From ENR-C587 sp942493235 (GTDB taxonomy: Bacteria > Bacteroidota > Ignavibacteria > Kapaibacteriales > UBA2268): a stretch of DNA of 64,000 bases. The stretch is taken from the NCBI GenBank assembly GCA_942493235.1, contig OW818676.1, forward strand, positions 1,736,001-1,800,000. The letters run 5' to 3'. Positions 35,972-44,371 of the stretch are shown one piece after another (position 1 is the first letter of the stretch; every line of letters starts with the position of its first letter). Position numbers and translations under genes: made by a program. The notes below the pieces were generated by a model. That model worked only from the letters and a program-made list of their open reading frames with translations, was not told where the DNA came from and ran no database searches.

Positions 35972-37882
35972 CTAAAATTTCACATCAGTTTTTAAAAACA
36001 AATTAGGCATCTGCCTTTTGATTCCGTTAATATCTTGAAATTCATACCAACCGGAAATCGTAAGCTTACCATAATCAGAAAATACTATGCCAATTTGTAT
36101 TTCCGGACCAATACTTTTTTGAATATTTCCATAAGAACTTATTGATTGAGCCACCGAAAGTCTTTTCTGCTCAAAGTCGTATATTCTTATGCCTAATGCA
36201 AACGAATTATTTTCAAATATATTATAATTAACTAAAATTCTATATAGCTGCTCTTTGTTTGAATTCTGAGGAGACTCCTTAAATGCTTTCCAGTATAGAA
36301 TCCCTCGTTCGTTATATCGATATAAAGATGTGAAAAATACATTGAATTTTGGGCTTAGAGTAATTGCAGAAGAATCTTTAAATGAAATCTGACGGAAACT
36401 ATATGTAGAAACATTTTTTAACAATTCTTCAAAGTCATAAACAGTATAATTTGCTAATACTTCCATTTTGGGATTTATAGAAAGATACGAGTTCCTGAAT
36501 TTTATCTGCGGAGCGAAACTCAGAGAGCGAAGCCAATTATTTTGATAGCTTTTCTCTGATAAAAGATAGACAATGTGAAATTGTTGAAATTCGGTACTTA
36601 GCAGTAATTGAAAATATTTAGAAAAAGAATGGCTATAAGTTAAATTAATGATATTCGAATATTCGTCATGGTCATCATTATTATCTTTGCTTGGAGTATC
36701 ATATTTAAGAAGCGATGCTAAATAGCTGAAGACTATAGTATCCCTTCTGCCAAGATAAAAACCTGAATTATATAATAATTTAATTTTAGAGCTTGAAATA
36801 TTGTTTTGCTGCTCAATAGTTCTCAATTTATTTTCTTCGGATTCATCAATATCAAATTTCGATTTTATATCATATTTTTCTTCATTGCTTTCATAGCGGA
36901 TATTCAAGTAGTGATTAAGCAAATCGTTTGACTGATTTATTTTAATATCGATATTGTAATTATACAAATCTAACTTTCTGAAAATATATGAATTAGCTAT
37001 GCTTTCGTCTGCAGAATTAAAAGAACGTTCGATATTTTGAGTATTATATTCGACAATTGCATTAATCAATAAGCTATTAACCGGATTGTAGCCAATATTA
37101 AATATCGCGTTAAATCTATTATCCTCTCTATTTTCAATCAAATAATTATCTGCTACATTTGAAATATTATTAATAAATGCCCTTTGATTATTTTTATAAT
37201 TAGCTTGTAGAGAAAGCAAATTATTATTTAAATATTTATTAGTTAATATGCCATCGATCAATAAATCCGAATTATTTCGCTTATCGGAAAGTATAATGCT
37301 TGAATAATCGAAATTTGATGATAATACTAATTCATCAAGCTTGTAATTTTTAAGTTTATTACTTAAATATAGAGCATTACCCCAAGACTGAACTCCAATC
37401 TGCTCATTAAATTCAAGCCCGTAACCGAATTCTAAAAACGATTGCTCAAGATAGTAGTATCTGATAGTAGGCAGAAGATTTACTCTGTTTAATTTGTTAA
37501 TACCTATTGATTTAGTATCGGAATTATAAAGCCAGTTCTGATTTATTCTCAGAAATAGCCCATTATAAAGCTCGGAATTAATGGTAAGGGTAGATAAGTT
37601 TTCTTCTCTAAAAGAATTGGTTGAAGAGCTGATAGCAATGCCATTATATGTGTTTTTAAATAGAATCTCTGCAAAGCTAATATTAAAAGCTAGATCAGAA
37701 TTCTCAAAAAAATTAAAAATATTATTTTTACGGTCAAAACCGAAAATTAAAGAATTATCCGTTTGTTGCCGATTTAAATCATAATAGTTAATTAGCCCTT
37801 GAGAAAATAGTATTTCAATAGGACAAATCAACAGAAATAAAACTATAAGCGGTTTTATTAAAGTATTGGTTTTAGCTTTCAA
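35972..37882 (-). CDS. Predicted outer-membrane beta-barrel protein
   Basis: About 636 residues. Starting at TTG 37882 gives a good signal peptide: K-A-K-T-N-T-L-I-K, then P-L-I-V-L-F-L-L-I-C and a cleavage-like L-F-S-Q-G. An upstream start at 37927 would overlap flbD by 56 bases and put a basic tail before the signal. The rest has repeated amphipathic strands with many N, Y, S and L residues, and ends in an aromatic strand (LFLKTDVKF), as outer-membrane barrels do. No known family is recognised. It is unusual inside a flagellar-regulator operon. Confidence 0.6.
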   Translation of the reverse strand: MKAKTNTLIKPLIVLFLLICPIEILFSQGLINYYDLNRQQTDNSLIFGFDRKNNIFNFFENSDLAFNISFAEILFKNTYNGIAISSSTNSFREENLSTLTINSELYNGLFLRINQNWLYNSDTKSIGINKLNRVNLLPTIRYYYLEQSFLEFGYGLEFNEQIGVQSWGNALYLSNKLKNYKLDELVLSSNFDYSSIILSDKRNNSDLLIDGILTNKYLNNNLLSLQANYKNNQRAFINNISNVADNYLIENREDNRFNAIFNIGYNPVNSLLINAIVEYNTQNIERSFNSADESIANSYIFRKLDLYNYNIDIKINQSNDLLNHYLNIRYESNEEKYDIKSKFDIDESEENKLRTIEQQNNISSSKIKLLYNSGFYLGRRDTIVFSYLASLLKYDTPSKDNNDDHDEYSNIINLTYSHSFSKYFQLLLSTEFQQFHIVYLLSEKSYQNNWLRSLSFAPQIKFRNSYLSINPKMEVLANYTVYDFEELLKNVSTYSFRQISFKDSSAITLSPKFNVFFTSLYRYNERGILYWKAFKESPQNSNKEQLYRILVNYNIFENNSFALGIRIYDFEQKRLSVAQSISSYGNIQKSIGPEIQIGIVFSDYGKLTISGWYEFQDINGIKRQMPNLFLKTDVKF

Positions 37883-38081
37883 TATTATTTGATTTTTGAT
37901 TGCAATAGTATTCTTTTTTATAATCAATTACTTTTTTTATTATTTCGGAATAACTTTCTTTTACTATTATTTTTTTACCGCTTTTGCAGGTTATAGTAGT
38001 GTCGTGTCCGCTATCAGCAGATTCGATTTCGTCGGCATTAATAAGAATTTCCGAGTTATCGATTTTTGTTAAAATAATCAT
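37872..38081 (-). CDS. flbD: Flagellar protein FlbD family
   Basis: A 69-residue protein matching the small FlbD family found in flagellar clusters of Gram-positives and spirochaetes: MIILTKIDNSEILINADEI, then D-T-T-I-T-C-K-S-G-K-K and V-K-E-S-Y-S-E-I-I-K-K-V-I-D-Y. ATG 38081 is preceded by AAGGA at good spacing, and that site lies in the last codons of the half-length clpB gene, whose stop overlaps the region. A longer start at 38099 is less likely. The biochemical function of FlbD is poorly defined. Confidence 0.85.
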   Translation of the reverse strand: MIILTKIDNSEILINADEIESADSGHDTTITCKSGKKIIVKESYSEIIKKVIDYKKEYYCNQKSNNIES

Positions 38082-38082
38082 T

Positions 38083-39396
38083 TTAGTTTCCTTTATCATT
38101 TAATTCTCTTAAAAGTCCTTGTCTTTCTATCTCAAGTTGTCTAATTTTTCTTTCAATAATATCAATGGGCTCAGGGAGTGAATCGATTTCAATTCTTAGC
38201 TTAGAGCTGGCTTCATCAATCAGGTCAATAGCTTTATCGGGCAGATACCTGTCGGTAATATATCTGTCGGACAATTCAGCGGCGGCAATAATTGCACTAT
38301 CGGTAATTTTGATACCGTGGTGAATTTCATATTTTTCTTTAATTCCCCGAAGTATAGAAATTGTATCTTCTACACTTGGCTCACTGACGAAAACTTTTTG
38401 GAATCTACGCTCTAAAGCGGAATCTTTCTCTATGTATTTCTGATATTCATTTAAAGTAGTGGCTCCTATACATCGTAATTCTCCACGAGCTAACGCCGGC
38501 TTTAGAATATTAGCCGCATCCATTGAGCCGGAGCTTGCACCGGCACCGATTAAAATATGAATCTCGTCAATAAAAAGCATAACCTCCCCGTTTGCTTCGG
38601 TTACTTCTTTGATTACTGCTTTCAATCTTTCTTCGAATTGACCGCGGAACTGAGTACCGGCGATTAATGCACCCATATCGAGAGTATAAACAAGTTTTGA
38701 TTTTAATGTGTCCGGTACGTCTCCGTCAACTATTCGGCGGGCTATTCCTTCTACAATAGCTGTTTTGCCAACGCCCGGCTCTCCTATTAAAATCGGATTA
38801 TTTTTAGTTCTGCGAGATAATACCTGCAATACTCTTCTGATTTCTTCATCTCTGCCAATTACAGGGTCGATTTTCCCGTTATGAACTTCAGTATTCAGGA
38901 GTCTGCCGTATTTCTTGAGAGCACCGAGCTTTTCTTCAGGGTTATTATCGATTACTCTGGAGTTACCTCTAATTGCCTGCAATGCTTTATAAATACTGTC
39001 TTTAGTTAACTGATTTTTTATTAACAGCTCGGTAGTATGGTTGTTTACAGTTGATAATGCAATAAAAATATGCTCTGTACTAACATATTCGTCTTTTAAT
39101 AATGAAGCTTCTTTTATTGCGGTATTTAATACTTCAGAGGATTTATTAGACAAAAAGTATTCAGTAGTATTAGTAACTTTGGGTAGAGATTCAATTAATT
39201 CACCGGTTTTTATAATAATTGTATTTAGGTTTATTCCTGATTTTAGAATAATCTGTGGGACTATTCCCTCGCTGTCTTGAATTAATGCAGCTAGAATATG
39301 AGCCGGTTCAATGGCTTGATTATTATAATTGTTAGCAATGTCTTCAGATTGTTTAAGAGCGTCTTGAGCTTTTATGGTAAACTTTTGTAAATTCAT
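38083..39396 (-). CDS. Half-length ClpB-like AAA+ protein lacking the second ATPase ring
   Basis: The 437 residues align with the first half of ClpB. There is an N-terminal Clp-N domain (MNLQKFTIKAQDAL; two repeats to about 145), the linker EEKLGALKKYGRLL, and NBD1 with GEPGVGKT near 204-211, L-F-I-D-E-I-H, the sensor GATTLNEYQKYIE and arginine finger region ALERRFQK. The first helix of the middle domain follows (PIDIIERKIRQLEIE), then a stop. Full ClpB has about 860 residues with a second AAA+ module. No NBD2 follows, since flbD begins within the last codons. ATG 39396 matches the canonical ClpB start. It heads the flagellar-regulator operon. Confidence 0.85.
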   Translation of the reverse strand: MNLQKFTIKAQDALKQSEDIANNYNNQAIEPAHILAALIQDSEGIVPQIILKSGINLNTIIIKTGELIESLPKVTNTTEYFLSNKSSEVLNTAIKEASLLKDEYVSTEHIFIALSTVNNHTTELLIKNQLTKDSIYKALQAIRGNSRVIDNNPEEKLGALKKYGRLLNTEVHNGKIDPVIGRDEEIRRVLQVLSRRTKNNPILIGEPGVGKTAIVEGIARRIVDGDVPDTLKSKLVYTLDMGALIAGTQFRGQFEERLKAVIKEVTEANGEVMLFIDEIHILIGAGASSGSMDAANILKPALARGELRCIGATTLNEYQKYIEKDSALERRFQKVFVSEPSVEDTISILRGIKEKYEIHHGIKITDSAIIAAAELSDRYITDRYLPDKAIDLIDEASSKLRIEIDSLPEPIDIIERKIRQLEIERQGLLRELNDKGN

Positions 39397-39438
39397 ATTT
39401 ATAGCAGTGCAATATTTATTATACATAATTATTTTAAA

Positions 39439-39575
39439 TTGACGATTTTATTCAATGCAAATTTTTATATAAATTATAATTAGTTGACGATTTTATTCAA
39501 TGTAAATTATTATATAAAATATTATATAAATTATTATAAGTTGACGATTTCATTCAAGGTAAATTTTTTATTTAA
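39439..39575. repeat. Three spaced copies of a TTGACG-containing unit
   Basis: The phrase TTGACGATTTTATTCAATG occurs at 39439 and 39484, and with two changes at 39541, in the spacer between the divergent clpB-like and BNR-protein genes. Spacing is 45 and 57 bases, with AT-rich DNA between. It may be a small tandem duplication or regulatory sites for the operon. Confidence 0.65.
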
Positions 39576-39675
39576 TATGATTTTATTCAAAATCATAATT
39601 AGTTATTTGAAACAAAAATTCGTAAATTTGTATATTATAATTGAGAGAAGTTGTTTGCAATATAAGGAATGTAAA

Positions 39676-42600
39676 ATGAAATTGAAAAATGCTTATTTGA
39701 GACTGGCATTTATTCTAATATCCACAACAGTGGCGTTTGGGCAAAGTATGGATAAAATAGATCCAAATTATAACAATTCGGAATTAAAAAAATTAAAAGA
39801 GCTCCGCACGAAGGCTTTAGATGGTGTCTCTCCCGAAAAACAAAAAGGATGGAAATATATAGCACGCTATGAATATTTTTGGGCTCAAAGATTATTCCCT
39901 GATATGAGAATGTCTAATGCTTATCAAGCGTATAATCAGCTTAATTCCAATACTAATTTGAAAAAAGATGAATCGCTACAATCCGTTACTTGGTCACTGA
40001 TGGGTCCATCTGCTGCTCCTACTGAGTTTAATGGTTCAAGAGCTCAAGGACTGGGCAGAGTGAATATTATCAGATTTCATCCTCAGAATAAAGACGAATT
40101 TTGGATTGGTTCAGCTACCGGCGGAGTATGGAAAACTACTAACAAAGGTAAAAATTGGACTAATTTCCCATTTACTCAATTTATGTCTCTTGGGGTTTCC
40201 GATATTGCATTTTCAAACTCTAATCCAAATACAGTATATGTGGCTACCGGTGATGTAGATGCTACAGTCGGCAGCTCAGATGGGTTTTATTCAATTGGAA
40301 TAATTAAAACAATAGATGGCGGTGCTAACTGGACTATTACTAATTTTGCTTATGAATTATCGGAATCAGTATCCATTAGCAGAATATTAGTTCAACCATC
40401 TAATCCTAATATTGTGATAGCCGCCACAAATAGAGGAATTTATAAATCAACTGATGGCGGTCAGAATTGGAATAATGTGATTAGCGGTAATTTCAGAGAT
40501 ATGGAAGCCAAACCGGATGATTTTAATATTCTTTATTCTGCCACTTACAGCTATGGCGGGGATAACAAAATTTATAAATCTACTGATGCCGGAGAAAATT
40601 GGCATGTAGTTTATAACCTAAGCGGAGTTTCAAGAACTGCACTTTCAGTAACTAAAGCAAATGTTGATTATCTTTATGTATTATGTGGTTCCTCTTCTAC
40701 AAACGGGTATCATTCTTTTTTAGTCTCTGTTGATTTAGGCGAGTCTTTTGAAGCAGTTTCTGACGTAAATAATTCAGATAATATTTTGGGCTGGTACGAT
40801 GGTACGGATAATGATTACAAAGGTCAAGCAATTTATGATATGTGTATGGCTGTCTCTCCAACAGAAGAGAGTAAAATATTTGCCGGAGGAATAAATGTAT
40901 GGAAATCGAGTGGTTACGGTTATAGTTGGAATAGAAATACTAATTGGTATAATAATGGTGTACATCCATTTATACATGCAGACCAGCATGATTTGCAATA
41001 CAACCCACTAACTAACGATTTGTTTGTAACTAATGACGGTGGCGTATATTATTCGTCTGACGACGGAAATACTTGGAATGATATTTCAGAAGGTTTATCA
41101 ATTATGCAGTTCTATAAAATTTCACAATCCACTTCAGACCCTGATATGGTAATAGCCGGTGCTCAAGATAATGGAACTAATATGTACACTAAATCCGGAT
41201 GGAAGAAATTATATTCCGGCGATGGTATGGACTGTGCGGTTGATCCATTTAATAATAACGTAATTTATTTGTCTGTTAATAACGGTGCTTTCTTGAGAAG
41301 TGAGAATGGGGGGCAATACTTTGACTTTTTCATAGGGGAGGATATTACCGGAGAAGAAGGCGAATGGGTAACACCATTTGCGACTGACCCCAATACTGCC
41401 GGAACAGTGTATGCCGGTTATTCTGAGTTATGGAAAAATTCCAACTACGGAGACAGTTTTGCTTGGACTAAAGTAACAAATTTCAATTCTTCAAATAAAA
41501 TTGATTATATAGCAATTGCTCCTTCGAATTCAAAATATATTTATTTGGCAATAGATGGAATTATTAAATTTACTAAAGACGGTGGTGCTAATTGGAATCA
41601 GCTATATGTAGCTTCGAAATTTATTACAGGTATTACTGTTGACCCAAATGACCCTACTAAGATTTGGATTTCTTTATCCGGATATAGTGCTAATGAAAAA
41701 GTATATCATTATAATGGCAAGAAATGGATTAATTTAACCGGTAATATTCCTAATGTCCCTGTTAATGTAATTTGTTATCAGAAAAATTCTCCTAATAGAG
41801 TATATATCGGTACAGATGCCGGAATTTATTATTCTGACAATTTATCGAATATATGGGAAAATTATAGTGGCGATCAATTGCCAAATATGATAATTATGGA
41901 TATGGAGATTTATAATACTTCTACTCCCGCAAAACTTAGAGTGGGCACTTATGGGAGAGGGCTCTGGGAAGCACCTGTAATTACTTCTACAAGTGAACCT
42001 ATTGCATTATATCGTGATGGGAAAGCCATTACTGCTTTTGATACATTTAATATTTGTTATGGTGATTTTGTTGAAATTACTGCTCAAGACGGGTTAAGTA
42101 ACTATGTCTGGTCTAACGGAGAAACAGGCAAATCAATTAAGTTTACGCAGTCCGGAATATACTCCTTAAAAGCTAAATATAATGATATTGAAATCAAATC
42201 TCCATGTATTGAAGTTTCGGTAGAATACTCTAACCCAATATCAATTACTAATAAAACTGGAAACACTTTCTGTGTTGGTGATACTGTTGAGCTTACGGCT
42301 TCCCTTGGTTTTACCCAATATCAATGGTCTAACGGCGAGTCAACAAGAAAAATCAATATTAATACTCCCGGTAAGTATTATGTAATTGGCACCAAAGACC
42401 TACCATGCCCATCTTATTCCGATACAATTGATGTGGTATTTGGACCATATCCGAGCAAACCTGTAATTAATAAAGACCAATTAGAGCTATCTACTCAAGA
42501 ATACTTTAAATATCAATGGTTTCTAAATGGTTCAAGTTTGAAAAATGACACTAATAGAACTTTGACAATTAGAGACACCGGCAAATATGTAGTCGAAGTA

Positions 42601-42918
42601 AAAAATGAGTATTTATGCTCTATGATTTCCGATACATTCCTTATAACCGGTGAAATGAGTGTCATTGACAATAATATTAAAATATTCCCTAACCCAAGTA
42701 ATGGACAATATAATATTTCGATAGAAGGATATGTCTGCCAAACAATAGAATATACAATTTCAAATTCTATCGGAATGGATTTGATACATTATAGCGGAGA
42801 TATTACTCAAGAGAACTATAAGCAATTAATTAACTTGGAGGCTTACCCGGCCGGAGTTTATTTCTTAAAGCTCAAGTTAGGTAATGAAATGAGAATTTTA
42901 AAATTGATAAAACAGTAA
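39676..42918 (+). CDS. Large secreted BNR/sortilin-like repeat protein with T9SS sorting domain
   Basis: About 1,080 residues from ATG 39676, which has AAGGA upstream and begins a signal peptide (LRLAFILISTTVAFGQ). The frame is open a further 64 codons upstream without coding character. Residues about 100-760 form a propeller with repeated Asp-box motifs, for example KTTNKGKNW, KSTDGGQNW and KSTDAGENW, as in sortilin/Vps10 and BNR proteins. Two Ig/PKD-like modules follow, each with a W-S-N-G-E motif. The C-terminus is a T9SS type A domain (IKIFPNPSNGQYNI, then Y-P-A-G-V-Y-F-L-K). It is exported to the cell surface or released; the ligand is unknown. Confidence 0.88.
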   Translation: MKLKNAYLRLAFILISTTVAFGQSMDKIDPNYNNSELKKLKELRTKALDGVSPEKQKGWKYIARYEYFWAQRLFPDMRMSNAYQAYNQLNSNTNLKKDESLQSVTWSLMGPSAAPTEFNGSRAQGLGRVNIIRFHPQNKDEFWIGSATGGVWKTTNKGKNWTNFPFTQFMSLGVSDIAFSNSNPNTVYVATGDVDATVGSSDGFYSIGIIKTIDGGANWTITNFAYELSESVSISRILVQPSNPNIVIAATNRGIYKSTDGGQNWNNVISGNFRDMEAKPDDFNILYSATYSYGGDNKIYKSTDAGENWHVVYNLSGVSRTALSVTKANVDYLYVLCGSSSTNGYHSFLVSVDLGESFEAVSDVNNSDNILGWYDGTDNDYKGQAIYDMCMAVSPTEESKIFAGGINVWKSSGYGYSWNRNTNWYNNGVHPFIHADQHDLQYNPLTNDLFVTNDGGVYYSSDDGNTWNDISEGLSIMQFYKISQSTSDPDMVIAGAQDNGTNMYTKSGWKKLYSGDGMDCAVDPFNNNVIYLSVNNGAFLRSENGGQYFDFFIGEDITGEEGEWVTPFATDPNTAGTVYAGYSELWKNSNYGDSFAWTKVTNFNSSNKIDYIAIAPSNSKYIYLAIDGIIKFTKDGGANWNQLYVASKFITGITVDPNDPTKIWISLSGYSANEKVYHYNGKKWINLTGNIPNVPVNVICYQKNSPNRVYIGTDAGIYYSDNLSNIWENYSGDQLPNMIIMDMEIYNTSTPAKLRVGTYGRGLWEAPVITSTSEPIALYRDGKAITAFDTFNICYGDFVEITAQDGLSNYVWSNGETGKSIKFTQSGIYSLKAKYNDIEIKSPCIEVSVEYSNPISITNKTGNTFCVGDTVELTASLGFTQYQWSNGESTRKININTPGKYYVIGTKDLPCPSYSDTIDVVFGPYPSKPVINKDQLELSTQEYFKYQWFLNGSSLKNDTNRTLTIRDTGKYVVEVKNEYLCSMISDTFLITGEMSVIDNNIKIFPNPSNGQYNISIEGYVCQTIEYTISNSIGMDLIHYSGDITQENYKQLINLEAYPAGVYFLKLKLGNEMRILKLIKQ

Positions 42919-42975
42919 TTTAAATAATCAATTGAATTATAATCTATAATATTCAATAATAATCGAGAATAACTG

Positions 42976-43578
42976 ATGATAGCGTATTTAAAAGGTAATT
43001 TACACAGTAAAAGCTCAAACGAGCTGATAATAAACTGCTCGGGAGTAGGATATTTAGTCTTTACTTCAATGAATACTTTTGAGAAATCACCTGATATAGG
43101 GCAAATAATAGAGCTTAATACTTTATTAATTCCCCGAGAAGATGCTATGCAATTATACGGCTTTATCGAGCAAAGCGAATTAGATATGTTCAAACTGCTA
43201 ATTAGTATCAATGGAGTCGGTCCTAAAAGTGCATTAGGGATATTGTCATCGGTTAGTCCCGAATCTTTCCGCGAATATATACTTACTAATAATCTTCGCC
43301 AATTGCAAAAATTACCCGGTATAGGTAAAAAAACTGCCGAGAGATTATTATTGGAATTAAAAGATAAAATCGAAAAATTGAAAATAGACTCAACCGGAGC
43401 TGCAATCTCCGGTTCGAGTATATTTTCAGAAGAAGCTCTCTCTGCTCTTATTGCACTTGGTTATAATAGAAGCATTGCAGAAAAGGCAGTTAGACTTGCA
43501 GAAAATGAAATCAAAGCTAAACCGTCCTCGACTATTGAAGAGCTAATTAAAATTGCTTTGAAATTTGCCATGAAATAA
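42976..43578 (+). CDS. ruvA: Holliday junction helicase subunit RuvA
   Basis: A 200-residue protein with the OB domain (MIAYLKGNL start, N-C-S-G-V-G-Y-L-V), two helix-hairpin-helix motifs (ISINGVGPKSALGIL and LQKLPGIGKKTAERLLLELK), and a C-terminal RuvB-binding UBA-like domain (ALSALIALGYNRSIAEKAV). RuvA tetramers bind Holliday junctions and load the RuvB motor during recombination and repair. Length is typical. RuvB and RuvC are not in the window. The HisA-like gene follows after 12 bases. Confidence 0.95.
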   Translation: MIAYLKGNLHSKSSNELIINCSGVGYLVFTSMNTFEKSPDIGQIIELNTLLIPREDAMQLYGFIEQSELDMFKLLISINGVGPKSALGILSSVSPESFREYILTNNLRQLQKLPGIGKKTAERLLLELKDKIEKLKIDSTGAAISGSSIFSEEALSALIALGYNRSIAEKAVRLAENEIKAKPSSTIEELIKIALKFAMK

Positions 43579-43590
43579 TCGGAGCGGGGT

Positions 43591-44370
43591 ATGATATTAG
43601 TTATTCCTTCAATAGATTTAGATAAAGGCGTCTGCTGTAACAAAATTATCGGTGAAGACGGCACATCTTCTTTATATAATGAGATAAAAAATAATCCCTG
43701 CGAATTGCTTAAATTGTGGAGACGTGAAAATGCCAAATCAATTCACATTAATGATTGGGATTCTTTTCACAATACAGATAAAGAAAAAAATATAAACGGA
43801 ATCGTGTATCTTACCGAATCGATTGATGTTCCGGTAAGCCTGTATTTCGACCTCAATGACATCGATACATGCAGTATGTTGCTTAAAAGTGGCGTTTACA
43901 GATTGTTTCTCGGGTCTATATTTCTTCATGAGCAACAAGGAATTAAAGAGCTTGTTCAATTCCATACCGCTTCTCGAGTATGTGCTTATATGGATGCTGA
44001 TGATAGGTATGTCTATTTTGAGAATTATAATGTAAAAATTCCTATCGAAGAGTATTTCAAAATTATTAAATCTACCGGTACTAACAGAGTATTATACAAA
44101 AATAGACATTGGGAGTATAATCTGACTGATTTTGATATTGAGCATATAAAGAAACTTGCTGTAGATAACCAAATCAGAATCACAATTAACGGTGCTGTAA
44201 ATAATTCTGAAACTCTCTGGAAAATTAATGATTTATGCAGATTCGGAGTTGATTCTGTTGTTCTAAATGATGCTCTTTATAATAATAAATTCTCATGCCA
44301 GAAAATATGGAGAATGATAGAAGCTGAATTAGAACCGGATATAATTAATTACAGCATTTTTAAGAAATAA
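43591..44370 (+). CDS. Orphan HisA-like TIM-barrel protein
   Basis: A 259-residue protein resembling HisA (ProFAR isomerase). The N-terminal catalytic aspartate is present in V-I-P-S-I-D-L-D-K-G, and the second aspartate is in CAYMDADDRYVYFENY, the place of the HisA motif S-I-D-A-K-D-G. Overall similarity to true HisA is low, the phosphate-binding glycines near the C-terminus are changed (TINGAVNNSETLW), and no other his gene is here. It lies between ruvA and the radical SAM gene with gaps of 12 and 1 bases, so it is in that operon. It may act on a related aminoaldose substrate or be a divergent HisA. Confidence 0.65.
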   Translation: MILVIPSIDLDKGVCCNKIIGEDGTSSLYNEIKNNPCELLKLWRRENAKSIHINDWDSFHNTDKEKNINGIVYLTESIDVPVSLYFDLNDIDTCSMLLKSGVYRLFLGSIFLHEQQGIKELVQFHTASRVCAYMDADDRYVYFENYNVKIPIEEYFKIIKSTGTNRVLYKNRHWEYNLTDFDIEHIKKLAVDNQIRITINGAVNNSETLWKINDLCRFGVDSVVLNDALYNNKFSCQKIWRMIEAELEPDIINYSIFKK

Positions 44371-44371
44371 T

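Noticed and set aside
37872..38099. A second ATPase module of ClpB continuing in another frame downstream
   Set aside because: The downstream DNA encodes FlbD and the barrel protein in clean frames; no NBD2 motifs (second Walker A, sensor 2) appear in any frame.
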